24,461 nucleotides of DNA from JBCCFW01 sp039029535 (GTDB lineage Bacteria; Acidobacteriota; JBCCFW01): the NCBI GenBank assembly GCA_039029535.1, contig JBCCFW010000110.1, forward strand, positions 1 to 24,461. The letters are read 5' to 3'. The notes beneath the pieces were generated by a model. That model searched no databases. It was not told where the DNA came from and worked only from the letters and a program-made list of their open reading frames with translations. This document shows, one piece after another, positions 7,352 to 15,776 of this stretch (its first letter is position 1; every line of letters begins with the position of its first letter). The position numbers and the translations under genes were made by a program.

Positions 7352-8581
7352 ATGCTCCATCGACAACTCCGACTCAGCCGTCGGACCGTCCTTTCACGGT
7401 CGCTCGCCGTCGCGCTCGCGCTCGGCACCGCCCTCACGGTGTCCGCTCAGGAGCGGGTGCTGCTCGGCTTGGACAATTACTTGACCGACCGCCTGCTCGC
7501 CCTGGGTGGCGAGCCGCTTCCCGACCTCAACTGCGACGTGCTCGAGGACGAGCGCTCCGGCCTGCTCGTCATCGTTCAAGACGACAGCAGCGGTTCGGCC
7601 AACAGGCTCCGCGAGATTCGCGACAACGCTCAAGAGGTCGCCGACCGCCTCGCGGCCATGGAGTCCGAGCTGCTTGCGGAGTGGCGTCGGGACGGGCTCT
7701 GGCACGCCTACGAGATCAACTGGTTCCCGGAGGCCGAGCTTCCCGCTCCGATGGAGGCCTTGCCCGTCATCGTGGAGCTGCGTGCAGCCACGACCGGGAG
7801 CTCCTCGACCGGCGCCCGCGGCAAGCGGGGCCAGCACCCCCATGGCCGCTCCTCCAGAGGGAGCCGCGTGGCGCACGCTCCAGGCAAGGTGGTCGCGGAG
7901 CTCTACCTCTTCACCGAAGCTCAGTACCTCGCACGGCGTGCCGAGCTCGAGGCCGTGGTCGGAGCTCCCCTCGACGAGCTCACCGTGGCTCGCCTGCCCG
8001 CGGTGGCCGACACGACCGTTCGGGCCTTCCTGCCCTCCACGAACTTCGGGACGAAGTCTCATCTCGACGTCATCGGTGATGGCGGCGGACGCACCCTGGT
8101 TCGCTTCGATCCGGACGCGATCGACGAGCAGCTCCTCGATCGCGAGCTCGTCACCGCCCAACTCGTCCTGCACCCCACCTGGGTGAGCGATCGCGAGTTC
8201 CCCTGGAGGCGCAGTGATCCCGGCATGGGTGCCCACCGTCTCCTGGAGCCCTGGAACGAGACGGGTGCGACTTGGCTCTCACCCGACGATCCCGACCCGA
8301 CCAACTGGCGGCACGAAGGAGACGACTGGGACATGAGTGGCCGCAACCACCACGAGTGCCCTCACGCGATGACCGCCAGCGCGGTCTCCAAGCAGGTCCC
8401 CACCGCCGACGGCCGCCTCGTCCTCGACGTGACCGAGGACGTGGCCGCCTTCGCCCGCGGAGAGCACGAGCATCACGGCTGGATCGTCATGAAGACCCTC
8501 GAGCGCACGCTCGGGGCCGCTCTCTACGCCTCGCGGGAGTCGGACGGCACCGGCCCGGAGCTCATCCTCGAGCTGCGCTGA
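7352..8581 (+). CDS. Secreted DNRLRE-domain (CBM96-like) protein
   Basis: A 409-residue protein. The N-terminus has paired arginines and a hydrophobic stretch (LAVALALGTALTV, ending SAQ at about 33), a Sec or possibly Tat signal peptide. Residues 34-215 are unrecognised: an alpha-helical part (REIRDNAQEVADRL) and a basic, Ser/Gly-rich loop (148-178). From about 217 to the end it matches the DNRLRE/CBM96 beta-sandwich: VADTTVRAFLPSTNFGT, TLVRFD, a strand with AQLVLHP, WNETGATW, and LDVTEDVAAFARG followed by GWIV. These domains occur on large secreted proteins of environmental bacteria and are thought to bind polysaccharide or support adhesion. Here the domain is C-terminal on a small carrier. 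Ribosome site AAGGGGA lies about 7 bases before the ATG. It converges on the histidine kinase gene. Confidence 0.75.
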   Translation: MLHRQLRLSRRTVLSRSLAVALALGTALTVSAQERVLLGLDNYLTDRLLALGGEPLPDLNCDVLEDERSGLLVIVQDDSSGSANRLREIRDNAQEVADRLAAMESELLAEWRRDGLWHAYEINWFPEAELPAPMEALPVIVELRAATTGSSSTGARGKRGQHPHGRSSRGSRVAHAPGKVVAELYLFTEAQYLARRAELEAVVGAPLDELTVARLPAVADTTVRAFLPSTNFGTKSHLDVIGDGGGRTLVRFDPDAIDEQLLDRELVTAQLVLHPTWVSDREFPWRRSDPGMGAHRLLEPWNETGATWLSPDDPDPTNWRHEGDDWDMSGRNHHECPHAMTASAVSKQVPTADGRLVLDVTEDVAAFARGEHEHHGWIVMKTLERTLGAALYASRESDGTGPELILELR

Positions 8582-8591
8582 GGTCGAGGCG

Positions 8592-10304
8592 TCAGTCCTC
8601 GCGGGTCCCGAGCGCGTGCGCCACGGCACGTGCCAGGGCCCGCGCGGTCACGGGCTTGCCGATGGTGAGGACCACGTCGGGGTCGTCACCGGGCGCGACG
8701 GTCAGCGCCGTCTCCCAGCCACTGGCCAGGATGACGGGGACCTGCGGATGGATTTCGGCGACTCGCCGAGCCAGCTCGCGCCCCGTCATCTCGGGCATGT
8801 CGTGGTCGGTGATCACCAGGTCGATCGACCGTTGGCGGAGGAGCTCGAGAGCTTCCTCCCCGCTCCCGGCCGTGCACGCCTCGTGACCACGCGACTCGAG
8901 CAGGCGAGCGAGAACGTCCCGCACGCGGTCTTCGTCGTCGACCACGAGGATCGCGGCGCGGGCGACGGCCGGCTCCTCCTCACGGGCGGCAGGCAGGGCG
9001 AGGTCGCCGACCTCGTTCGAGGCAGCCGGCAGCACGATCTGGAAGGTCGTGCCGTTGCCCGACGACCGGGCCTCCAGCTTGCCGCCGAGACGTCGCACGA
9101 CGCCCCAGCAGATGGAGAGCCCGAGGCCGGTGCCCTCGTCCTTGCTGGTGACGAAGGGCTCGAACATCCGCGCCCGGATCTCCGGCTCGATGCCGGGACC
9201 GCCGTCTTCCACCTGGAGCTGGACTCCGTCGGCCACGCTCCGGGTCGAGACTCGCACCCGGCCTCCCTCGGGCATGGCCTCCAGGGCGTTCACCACGAGG
9301 TTCATCACGACGTCCCGGAGCTCCGCCCAGGCCCCCATCACCGGCTCGACCGGCGCGACGTCGAGGACGATCTCGTGGGCCGTACCGGGGCAGAAGCGAC
9401 TCTCACAGAGCTTGGCGACGTCTTCTGCCACGCTGGACAGGTCGACTCGCTCGGGTTCACTGGGGTTGCGCGTGCCACGCGCGAGGTCTTGTAGGCGAGC
9501 GACCAGGGTCGCACCGTCGACGGCTCGGTCTCGGATCGAGCGGAGGTCCTCGACCTGCCCGTCCGGTAGCTCGCTCTCACGCAGCATGATCTCGGACAGG
9601 CCGATGATCGACGCGAGCAGGTTGTTGAAGTGGTGAGCGACGCCGGCCGACATCTGGCCGAGAGCGGTGAGCCTCTCGACGACGAGCAGACGCGCCTGCG
9701 CCCGCTCGAGCTCGGCGTCGGCCCTCTCCCGCTGCTCGGCGAGGAGCACGTTGCTCAACGCGGTCGCGGCCTGATTCGCGAAGAGCTCGAGCAAGACCAG
9801 GTCGGCCTGACTGAACCCGTGTGGCTCGTGCCGGTGGTCGAACTGGATGACGCCCATCACCCGGTCGTCGACGATGAGTGGAGCACACAGCACCGAAGTG
9901 AGTGACAGCCGCCGGACGCTGCTCCGGTCACGGAGCCCGGCATCGGCGGCCACGTCGCGGATGAGCAACGGCGTGCGCTCCCGCACGACGCGCTCGATCA
10001 CCCCGTGGCAGAGCTCGGCCGAGACCTGGTCCGAGCGCCCCAGAGCCTGGGGCGGCGCGTCGACCGGCAGCAGGATGAGCTGACTGTTCTCCGCCTCGAA
10101 GAGCTCCTGAAGCCTCTCCTCCAGGTAGCGCAGCAGCTCATCCCGATCGCGGATGCGGTTCATGTTCCGGGACAGCTCGAGCAGCCGTTTCAGCACCGCG
10201 GGCGACGGGCGTTCGCCGCTCTCGCGGACGGTGGTCTCCGCGCGGGCTCGAGCCAGGAGCTGGTCGAGCCGACGCCGCGGTCCGCTGGTGCGCGGGGCGC
10301 TCAC
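8592..10304 (-). CDS. GAF sensor histidine kinase with C-terminal receiver domain
   Basis: A soluble 570-residue hybrid sensor with no membrane helix. Domains in order: GAF (about 38-190, with VLCAPLIVDDRVMGVIQFD); a short coiled coil (190-210); HisKA with GQMSAGVAHHFNNLL, His224 being the phospho-acceptor; HATPase with N-box NLVVNALEAM, G1 EDGGPG and G2 GTGLGL; and a receiver (450-570) with acidic VVDDED, phospho-acceptor Asp500 in VITDHDMPEMTG and conserved Lys550. The usual Glu/Asp after the H-box His is His225. The GTG start overlaps the stop of the upstream kinase gene as GTGA and has a strong GGGAGGA ribosome site, so the two are almost certainly coupled in translation. Signal and target are unknown; the terminal receiver has no output domain and probably hands phosphate onward. 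Confidence 0.9.
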   Translation of the reverse strand: MSAPRTSGPRRRLDQLLARARAETTVRESGERPSPAVLKRLLELSRNMNRIRDRDELLRYLEERLQELFEAENSQLILLPVDAPPQALGRSDQVSAELCHGVIERVVRERTPLLIRDVAADAGLRDRSSVRRLSLTSVLCAPLIVDDRVMGVIQFDHRHEPHGFSQADLVLLELFANQAATALSNVLLAEQRERADAELERAQARLLVVERLTALGQMSAGVAHHFNNLLASIIGLSEIMLRESELPDGQVEDLRSIRDRAVDGATLVARLQDLARGTRNPSEPERVDLSSVAEDVAKLCESRFCPGTAHEIVLDVAPVEPVMGAWAELRDVVMNLVVNALEAMPEGGRVRVSTRSVADGVQLQVEDGGPGIEPEIRARMFEPFVTSKDEGTGLGLSICWGVVRRLGGKLEARSSGNGTTFQIVLPAASNEVGDLALPAAREEEPAVARAAILVVDDEDRVRDVLARLLESRGHEACTAGSGEEALELLRQRSIDLVITDHDMPEMTGRELARRVAEIHPQVPVILASGWETALTVAPGDDPDVVLTIGKPVTARALARAVAHALGTRED

Positions 10305-13300
10305 GTGGTTCCTCCCGGGGCCGCCTCGAGCGGCGTGAGCAGCGCGTCGAGCGCCTCCACGATCCAGGCGCGCTCGGGGTGCTGCGTGAAGCAGGACTCG
10401 TCGGGCACCGAGATCAACGACGCCCGGATGGTCTCCACGCCACGCGTCCACCAGGCGATGGCGCGATCACGCTGACCGCACGCCAGAGCGTGCAGGCCCT
10501 TGAGGCCCCAGAGCTCGAGACGGAGATCCCAGGACCCGAGCCGATCGACGAGCGGAGAGGCCGCCGAGAGGTGCGCGGCGGCCTCGTCGAGCAACCCCGC
10601 CTCGGACTCCAGGCGAGCACCGAGCAGGTGTGCGCTGGCCTGGAGTCGGCGCGCTCCCAGGTGTCGACCCAGTCCCATGGCCGCCTCGAGGTCACGGTGT
10701 CCATCAGGGCCACCGGCATGAAGATGACACCGAGCCCGGTGGAAGTGAACCCATCCCTCCCCCCAGGCGTCGGCCTGAGCGGCAGCGGCGCGCCCCACGG
10801 CGGCTCGTGCGGAGCTCGCGTCATCGCGACAGAGCTGCAGCCGGCAGTCGAGGAGATGGAGGTCCAGGAGAGCGCGTTGGTCCTTCAGCCGCTCGGCTTC
10901 CGCGAGGCAGCGTGGCAGCAGGTCACGGACCTCGTCGAAGTGCCCCAACTCGAAGGCGAGACGAGCCTCGAGCACCATCAGGCCCAGGTCGAGCCCGCCG
11001 CGCGCTCCTCCCCCTCGCACGAGCAGGCGCGTGAGGTCGACCTCGGCCAGCGCCTGCTGGTGACGGCCCTTCTCGAGATAGAGCTCTGCGGCCTGCACGC
11101 GCGTGTTGGCTTCCCCGAGGACGTCACCGCTCCGGGCGTGGAGCTCGACCGCCTCCTCGAAGCTGCGCAAGGCGATCGCGTAGTCCCCTTGATGGGTGGC
11201 CACCATCCCCAAGTTGGTGAGCGCCACCGCCTGCTCGCGGAGAGTCCCGAGCTCGCGCTTGAGGGCCAGGCTCTCGGTGTAGAGCTCACCCGCTCGCCCG
11301 AAGTCGCCGCGCTTGAAGGCGATGGTGGCGAGATTGGTGAGGGACCTGGACTCGCCGTCTCGATCGCCCCGCCGCTGCCGCACGGCGAGCGCGTGCCGGT
11401 GGTGTCGGGTCGCCGTCTCCAGCTCGAGCTGACGCGAGGCGACCACGCCGAGATCGTTGTGCAGGTCGGCGATGACGCTGTCATCGAGATCGGGCCCGTC
11501 CGCCAGGGCTCCTTCCCAAGTCGCTCGGGCCGTTGCGTAGTCACCGAGCCCGTAGCGCACGGCGCCGAGTCGTTCGGCCAGGCGCAGCTGGTCCCGCTCG
11601 GTCAGCGAGGCCGCGAACGCCTCGGCCCGCTCGAGGGAGTCCAGCGCCTTCTCCAGGGAGCCTTCCTTCTCGTGAAGGCTGGCCTCGAGGAGCAGAGCCC
11701 TACCGCGCCGTGCCCGCACCGTGTCGTCGCCATCCTCGCCGTCGGCTTCCGCGAGGAGCTCATCGAGCGTCTCCCGAGCCTCCGTCACGGATCCCAAGCG
11801 CAACGCCCCCTCGGCCCGCTGCTCGCGCAGCCAGGCACGTTCACCTTCGTCGACGCCGTCGAGCTCGAGCAGCCCCGCCGTCAGCGCCAGGTGCTCGGCA
11901 AACTCCCCACTCGTCATCATCCTCGGCAGGGCCAGGTGGGCATGTGTCAGGGCCTGCTCGGTGAGCCCGGCCGCCAGCGCATGACGCAGCAGGACGCCGG
12001 CCGGCGCGTCTCGCTCGGTCCAGGCCGTGAGCGCGGCCTGGTGCAGCCGTCGCTTCGACTCCTCGCCGAGACGTCCCAACAAGACCCGACGCAAGCTCGC
12101 ATCGGCCAGACCGTGACGCCCCTCGACCGCGTCGTCGAGGGCCACCAGGCCGCGTTCCATCAAGCCCTCGAGACGGCCGGCGAGCCACGTGGGCTCGGCT
12201 CCGTGAACGGCGGCCAGGACCTCGACGTCGACCGGCTGACGCAGCACGGCCAGGGCAAGGAGAACCTCCTGATCCGGCTCGGTGACCGTGGCGAGCTGCC
12301 GCTCGAGCAGCAAGAGAAGACGCTCCTCGTCCGAGACCGCCTCGAGCTCCTTGGGTCCGACCCGACCGAGCAAGGTCGCCAGGCCCGGGTTGCCGTTGGC
12401 CAGGAGGGCGAGCCCCTGAACCGAGTCGTCTTCGAGGGGATGGCGCAGCAGGCGGATGAGCTCGTGCGAGTCCGCATCCGACAACGCCGGCACGGGAAGC
12501 TCTTGAAGCTCGGCCTCGGCGGCCATCACGCGGGCGGCCGCGCCGTCGTCGCGGGCCGCGAGAACGACACGCGCGCCCTCGTCGCGCTGTCCCTGGACGA
12601 GACTCGCGATCAGCGGGAGGGCCGACGGCTCGAGTCGGTCGAGGTGATCGATCGCCAAGATCAGAGGTCGACGACGCGATGCCCGACACAGCGCCGAGCC
12701 GAGAGTCCTCGCCTTCTTTTCGCGAGTCTCGATCCGCTTCGAGCTCGGCGCCGACGACACGCCCGTCACCACGAGTCGTCGCTCGAGCTCTTCGAGCAGC
12801 TCCCCCCCACCGGTCACCGTCGACGCGTCGAGACGCAAGCTCGTCAGGTCGCGGAGGCTGGCCTCGAGATGCAGCTCCTTCAGCAGCCGTGTCTTTCCCG
12901 CACCGGCCGGACCCGTGAGCAAGAGGGCCGTCGCATCTTCGGGCTCGCGCTCGCGTCGGGTCGCCGTGGTCACCAGCGACGTCCAGGTGGCTTCCTGCCC
13001 CAGGAGCGGCGACTCCTCCGGACGTGGCAACGACCCATGCCCGGGAAGGGCCTGGCTGAGCTCGGCGAGCGCGCGGGTCGCCGTGTCGTAGCGGAAGTCG
13101 TCGTCGGCCTCGGCCAGGCGATCGATCACGCGACGGGCCGTGCCGACGGTCGAGCCGTCATCGGGACCGTGCTGCTCACCGAGCGCGTGCCGGAAGCTCA
13201 GGCCCAGGGCATAGAGGTCGGTGCTGGCCGACACCTGACCGTCGCGCAGCGTCGAGGGCGCGAGGTAGGCCCGCGTGCCGCCACGCAGCGGACTCGACGA

Positions 13301-13765
13301 GGCCTCGCCGTCAATGGCCAACGAGAGACCGAAGTCGACCAGGCGCAGCCGTGGAGAGTCGCCGGCATCGACCAGGAAGTGCTCCGGCTTGAGATCGCCA
13401 TGCACGATCCGACGACCATGCAGGAAGGCCACCACGTTGAGTGCCTGAAGCAGCAGCTCGGGCAGGAGAGCCTCGCCGCGCTGGCTCAGGCTCTCGGCGA
13501 GGTCGAGCCCCTCGACGTTGCGCATGACGAAGTACGCACGTTCGTCATCGCAACCGACGTCGTGCAGGGCCGGCAGTTGGGGATGCGAGAGCTCGCGCCG
13601 CAGACGCCACTCGTCACGAAGAGTCTCGACGCGCTCGGGCTCGTCGAGCGGCACCCACTTGAGCGCGTGCTGTCGCCCGTCGAGTCGGCCACGCACCAAC
13701 TCGACTCGACCACCCGCGCCCGTCCCGAGAGTGCGCAGCACCTCGTAGCGACCGCCGATCAGCAT
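10301..13765 (-). CDS. Ser/Thr protein kinase-ATPase-TPR regulatory protein
   Basis: A 1154-residue cytoplasmic signalling protein. Residues 1-240 are a Hanks-type kinase: glycine loop LGTGAGGRV, Lys36 (ALKWV), catalytic loop HGDLKPEH with Asp124, DFG at 144-146, and GGTRAYLAP. The magnesium-binding Asn of HRDLKPEN is His129 here, and the loop is HG rather than HR. Residues about 250-560 are a STAND/AAA-like NTPase with Walker A GPAGAGKT (285-292) and Walker B-like LILAIDHLD (368-376). The rest is helical repeats, with clear TPR units at about 760-900 (for example SLTNLATIAFKRGDFGRA). Such proteins, like PknK/MalT-type regulators, couple ligand or protein binding to phosphorylation. ATG at 13765 preferred over GTG at 13771, with GGAG just upstream. 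It ends in a GTGA overlap with the histidine kinase gene. Confidence 0.9.
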   Translation of the reverse strand: MLIGGRYEVLRTLGTGAGGRVELVRGRLDGRQHALKWVPLDEPERVETLRDEWRLRRELSHPQLPALHDVGCDDERAYFVMRNVEGLDLAESLSQRGEALLPELLLQALNVVAFLHGRRIVHGDLKPEHFLVDAGDSPRLRLVDFGLSLAIDGEASSSPLRGGTRAYLAPSTLRDGQVSASTDLYALGLSFRHALGEQHGPDDGSTVGTARRVIDRLAEADDDFRYDTATRALAELSQALPGHGSLPRPEESPLLGQEATWTSLVTTATRREREPEDATALLLTGPAGAGKTRLLKELHLEASLRDLTSLRLDASTVTGGGELLEELERRLVVTGVSSAPSSKRIETREKKARTLGSALCRASRRRPLILAIDHLDRLEPSALPLIASLVQGQRDEGARVVLAARDDGAAARVMAAEAELQELPVPALSDADSHELIRLLRHPLEDDSVQGLALLANGNPGLATLLGRVGPKELEAVSDEERLLLLLERQLATVTEPDQEVLLALAVLRQPVDVEVLAAVHGAEPTWLAGRLEGLMERGLVALDDAVEGRHGLADASLRRVLLGRLGEESKRRLHQAALTAWTERDAPAGVLLRHALAAGLTEQALTHAHLALPRMMTSGEFAEHLALTAGLLELDGVDEGERAWLREQRAEGALRLGSVTEARETLDELLAEADGEDGDDTVRARRGRALLLEASLHEKEGSLEKALDSLERAEAFAASLTERDQLRLAERLGAVRYGLGDYATARATWEGALADGPDLDDSVIADLHNDLGVVASRQLELETATRHHRHALAVRQRRGDRDGESRSLTNLATIAFKRGDFGRAGELYTESLALKRELGTLREQAVALTNLGMVATHQGDYAIALRSFEEAVELHARSGDVLGEANTRVQAAELYLEKGRHQQALAEVDLTRLLVRGGGARGGLDLGLMVLEARLAFELGHFDEVRDLLPRCLAEAERLKDQRALLDLHLLDCRLQLCRDDASSARAAVGRAAAAQADAWGEGWVHFHRARCHLHAGGPDGHRDLEAAMGLGRHLGARRLQASAHLLGARLESEAGLLDEAAAHLSAASPLVDRLGSWDLRLELWGLKGLHALACGQRDRAIAWWTRGVETIRASLISVPDESCFTQHPERAWIVEALDALLTPLEAAPGGTT

Positions 13766-13845
13766 CCGCACTCCATCGGCGGCACCAGCACGTCATCCCT
13801 CGTGGCTGTTCGACTCGTTAGGTGAGCATGCCATGGGGGTCTTTG

Positions 13846-13878
13846 AGACGGCAGGAGCCCCCCCCGGGCCCGCCGTCT
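13846..13878 (-). terminator. Possible hairpin at the dehydrogenase stop codon
   Basis: AGACGGC (13846-13852) is complementary to GCCGTCT (13872-13878), forming a 7-bp stem around a 19-base GC-rich loop that overlaps the TAG stop of the dehydrogenase gene. No U-run follows (CAAAGACC on the minus strand). It may weaken read-through into the kinase gene rather than end transcription. Confidence 0.3.
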
Positions 13879-14815
13879 ACGACTCCAGACGCTCCTGGGC
13901 GACCTCGTCGAGCCACGCGATCAGCCGCTCGCGGTCGTGCCGAAGCGACGGACAGTCATTGGCGTCCAGGATGCGAGCGAACAACTCTGCGAGAACACGC
14001 TCACCCTCCCGGCGGGTCCCGACGAGCGTGCGGCGGCGGGGCCGCTCGGACTCGAGCACGTCGATGACGGCCTCGGTCACGACGGACGGCGGCGACGGAC
14101 GGCGATGCTCTTCGGACTCCGGTGCGTCCTGCTCGGCGCCCTCTCCCTCCGAAGCCTCGGTCTCCAGGGCCTCTCGCATCGCGGTCAGCAGCTCACGCGC
14201 CTCCACGTCGAAGGGCGGCGGAGCACGCTTCAGACGCGCCTCGGTGCCGGGCCAGGACTTGCGTCCGATCTCGGACACCACGCCTCCCGGCTGAACGATG
14301 CCGACGAACACGCCGTGGGGAGCCAGCTCCTCGGCGAGCGCGGTCGTGTACGCCTCCAAGGCGTGCTTGGTCATCGTGTACGGACCGAACAGGGCCTTGG
14401 AGAGCATCCCGCCCTGGGAACCGACGTTCACGATCCGTCCCCCGCTGGCGAGGAGCATCGGCAGCAGGGCGTTGACGAGCCGATGCGGTCCGAAGACGTT
14501 GACCTCGAACTGGTCGCGCAGGTCCTCGTCGGTGAAGGACGCCAGGCTCCCCAGCCCCCCCACCCCCGCGTTGTTGACGAGACCGTGCAGGCCGCCTCCA
14601 GCGCCCTCGACGGTCTCGCGCACCGCCTGCACCGAGTCGGCTTGGCGCACGTCGAGCGGGACGGCGGTGACGTTGTCGATCCGGGCCAGCTCAGCGAGGT
14701 CCTCCTCGCGACGTGCGGTGGCGAACACCCGACGGCCCCGGCGCGCCAGCTCCTCGGTCAGGTGACGACCGATCCCCGAGCTGGCTCCGGTGACGAGGAC
14801 CGGTCCGCCGCTCAC
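13877..14815 (-). CDS. Short-chain dehydrogenase/reductase (SDR)
   Basis: A 312-residue classical SDR. The NAD(P) site is TGASSGIG (9-16), with RR at 36-37 (ATARREED) hinting at NADP preference. Further landmarks are NNAG (81-84) and the catalytic set Asn106 (FEVNVFG), Ser133 (NVGSQGG), Tyr146 and Lys150 (YTMTK). PGGV follows at the usual place. A poorly conserved acidic insert (about 210-240) precedes a helical C-terminus that extends past the typical ~250-residue fold. The substrate is not deducible; the fold fits retinol/3-oxoacyl-type reductases acting on hydrophobic alcohols or ketones. The GTG start at 14815 overlaps the stop of the upstream gene as GTGA and places VLVTGASSGIG at the correct distance from the N-terminus. 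Confidence 0.9.
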   Translation of the reverse strand: MSGGPVLVTGASSGIGRHLTEELARRGRRVFATARREEDLAELARIDNVTAVPLDVRQADSVQAVRETVEGAGGGLHGLVNNAGVGGLGSLASFTDEDLRDQFEVNVFGPHRLVNALLPMLLASGGRIVNVGSQGGMLSKALFGPYTMTKHALEAYTTALAEELAPHGVFVGIVQPGGVVSEIGRKSWPGTEARLKRAPPPFDVEARELLTAMREALETEASEGEGAEQDAPESEEHRRPSPPSVVTEAVIDVLESERPRRRTLVGTRREGERVLAELFARILDANDCPSLRHDRERLIAWLDEVAQERLES

Positions 14816-15624
14816 TTCGTCCGTCGCGCCGGTGGTGACGCGGTGACGGTACCGACGTAAAGGGCTCCCTCGTAGCCGTGATCGATGAGGTCGTAGACCT
14901 TCAGGAACGGTGAAGCCCCGCGATCCTTGCCGCGGATGCGCGCGACGCCGGTGTTGGCGTCGGTGGTCGCCCAGATCGTTCCGCCCGCCCACCAGATGCG
15001 GACCCCGAGCACGTTCTCCCGCGTGCGCTGGAGACAACCGGCCAGCCACGGGATCAGCACCTGGGCATGCGAGGCCTGCGTGAGGACCAGCACGACCGAG
15101 TCGGGTCGGGCTTGGATGGCCTGGTCGACGACGAGGGCCATCGCGTTGCCGCTCTCCCGCTCGACGTCGTGGCCGGCGGAGGTGGTCACGACCTGCACGA
15201 GATCGGTGGCCTGGGCGAGCACCCGCAGGCGGTCGAGCAGCTCGACGACGGCCTCACTGCCCCGGGCGTCCGGCAGGGCCCAGACCTCGTGCTTCAGCAG
15301 GGCCGCGCGGTCCGTCGGCTTGCCCGGCGACGCCAGGAAGAGGTCGACGGCGGCCTGCATGTCGATGGGCAGCTCGAGCGCGACCATGACGGGCAGCCCC
15401 CGGACGGACGCCGCCTCGCAGGCCATCTCCCCCACGAAGCGGGGGATCTCCTGGGTGCCCCGGATGTCCCCGATGACGGTGACGGCGCCGGGAGCCAGCC
15501 GGTCGTCGACCGCGGCCGGGACGGACCCACAGCCCGCGGCCCGCGCGCCGGGCGAGAGGAGTAACACGGCGATCCCCAGCAGCAGGCGGGGACCGAACGA
15601 ACGAGACGGACTCGGCAGGATCAT
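14812..15624 (-). CDS. Secreted ChaN/Tiki-superfamily-like protein
   Basis: A 270-residue protein with a signal peptide (RSFGPRLLLGIAVLLL, cleavage after ARA near 29). The body resembles the ChaN/EreA/TraB-type fold: an opening strand with VTVIGDIRGTQEIPRFVGEM, a second VMVALELPID, helices, and LVLTQASHAQVL near the end. In that group the first motif is usually G-E-x-H-G; here it is GDIRG, so the His is Arg55, while Glu84 and His186 are kept. Known relatives bind haem (ChaN), hydrolyse macrolide lactones (EreA) or cleave Wnt (Tiki). The altered motif makes any such activity unsure. I chose the ATG at 15624 because it starts the signal peptide; the longer frame to 15750 is poorly protein-like. 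The gene is coupled to the SDR by a GTGA overlap. Confidence 0.6.
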   Translation of the reverse strand: MILPSPSRSFGPRLLLGIAVLLLSPGARAAGCGSVPAAVDDRLAPGAVTVIGDIRGTQEIPRFVGEMACEAASVRGLPVMVALELPIDMQAAVDLFLASPGKPTDRAALLKHEVWALPDARGSEAVVELLDRLRVLAQATDLVQVVTTSAGHDVERESGNAMALVVDQAIQARPDSVVLVLTQASHAQVLIPWLAGCLQRTRENVLGVRIWWAGGTIWATTDANTGVARIRGKDRGASPFLKVYDLIDHGYEGALYVGTVTASPPARRTK

Positions 15625-15776
15625 GGGCCCAAGGTGCCCGAGCCCCCCGGGGCGCGCAAGTCGGCAAGCGGTGGCCTCGATTCGGCTCTGGTCACCAAAG
15701 ATGAACGCGAAGGGTGGACCCGGACCCGTTCTGGGCGACATTCTGGGCAACCTGAGACGGCTGAGGGGAGGCCTCG
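15625..15776. promoter_or_regulatory. Divergent promoter region
   Basis: These 152 bp separate the divergent starts of the ChaN-like gene cluster (minus) and the ELWxxDGT protein (plus). They should carry the promoters of both. No clear sigma-70 boxes are visible; a strong ribosome site (GGGGAGG) sits five bases before the plus-strand ATG. Confidence 0.4.

Noticed and set aside
10379..13825. A very long antisense ORF opposite the kinase gene (1148 codons)
   Set aside because: It lacks domains or a signal peptide and is a by-product of GC-rich codon use; the minus-strand frame has complete kinase, Walker and TPR motifs.
15625..15750. Start of the ChaN-like protein at 15750
   Set aside because: The extra 42 residues precede a clear signal peptide, which must be N-terminal to work.
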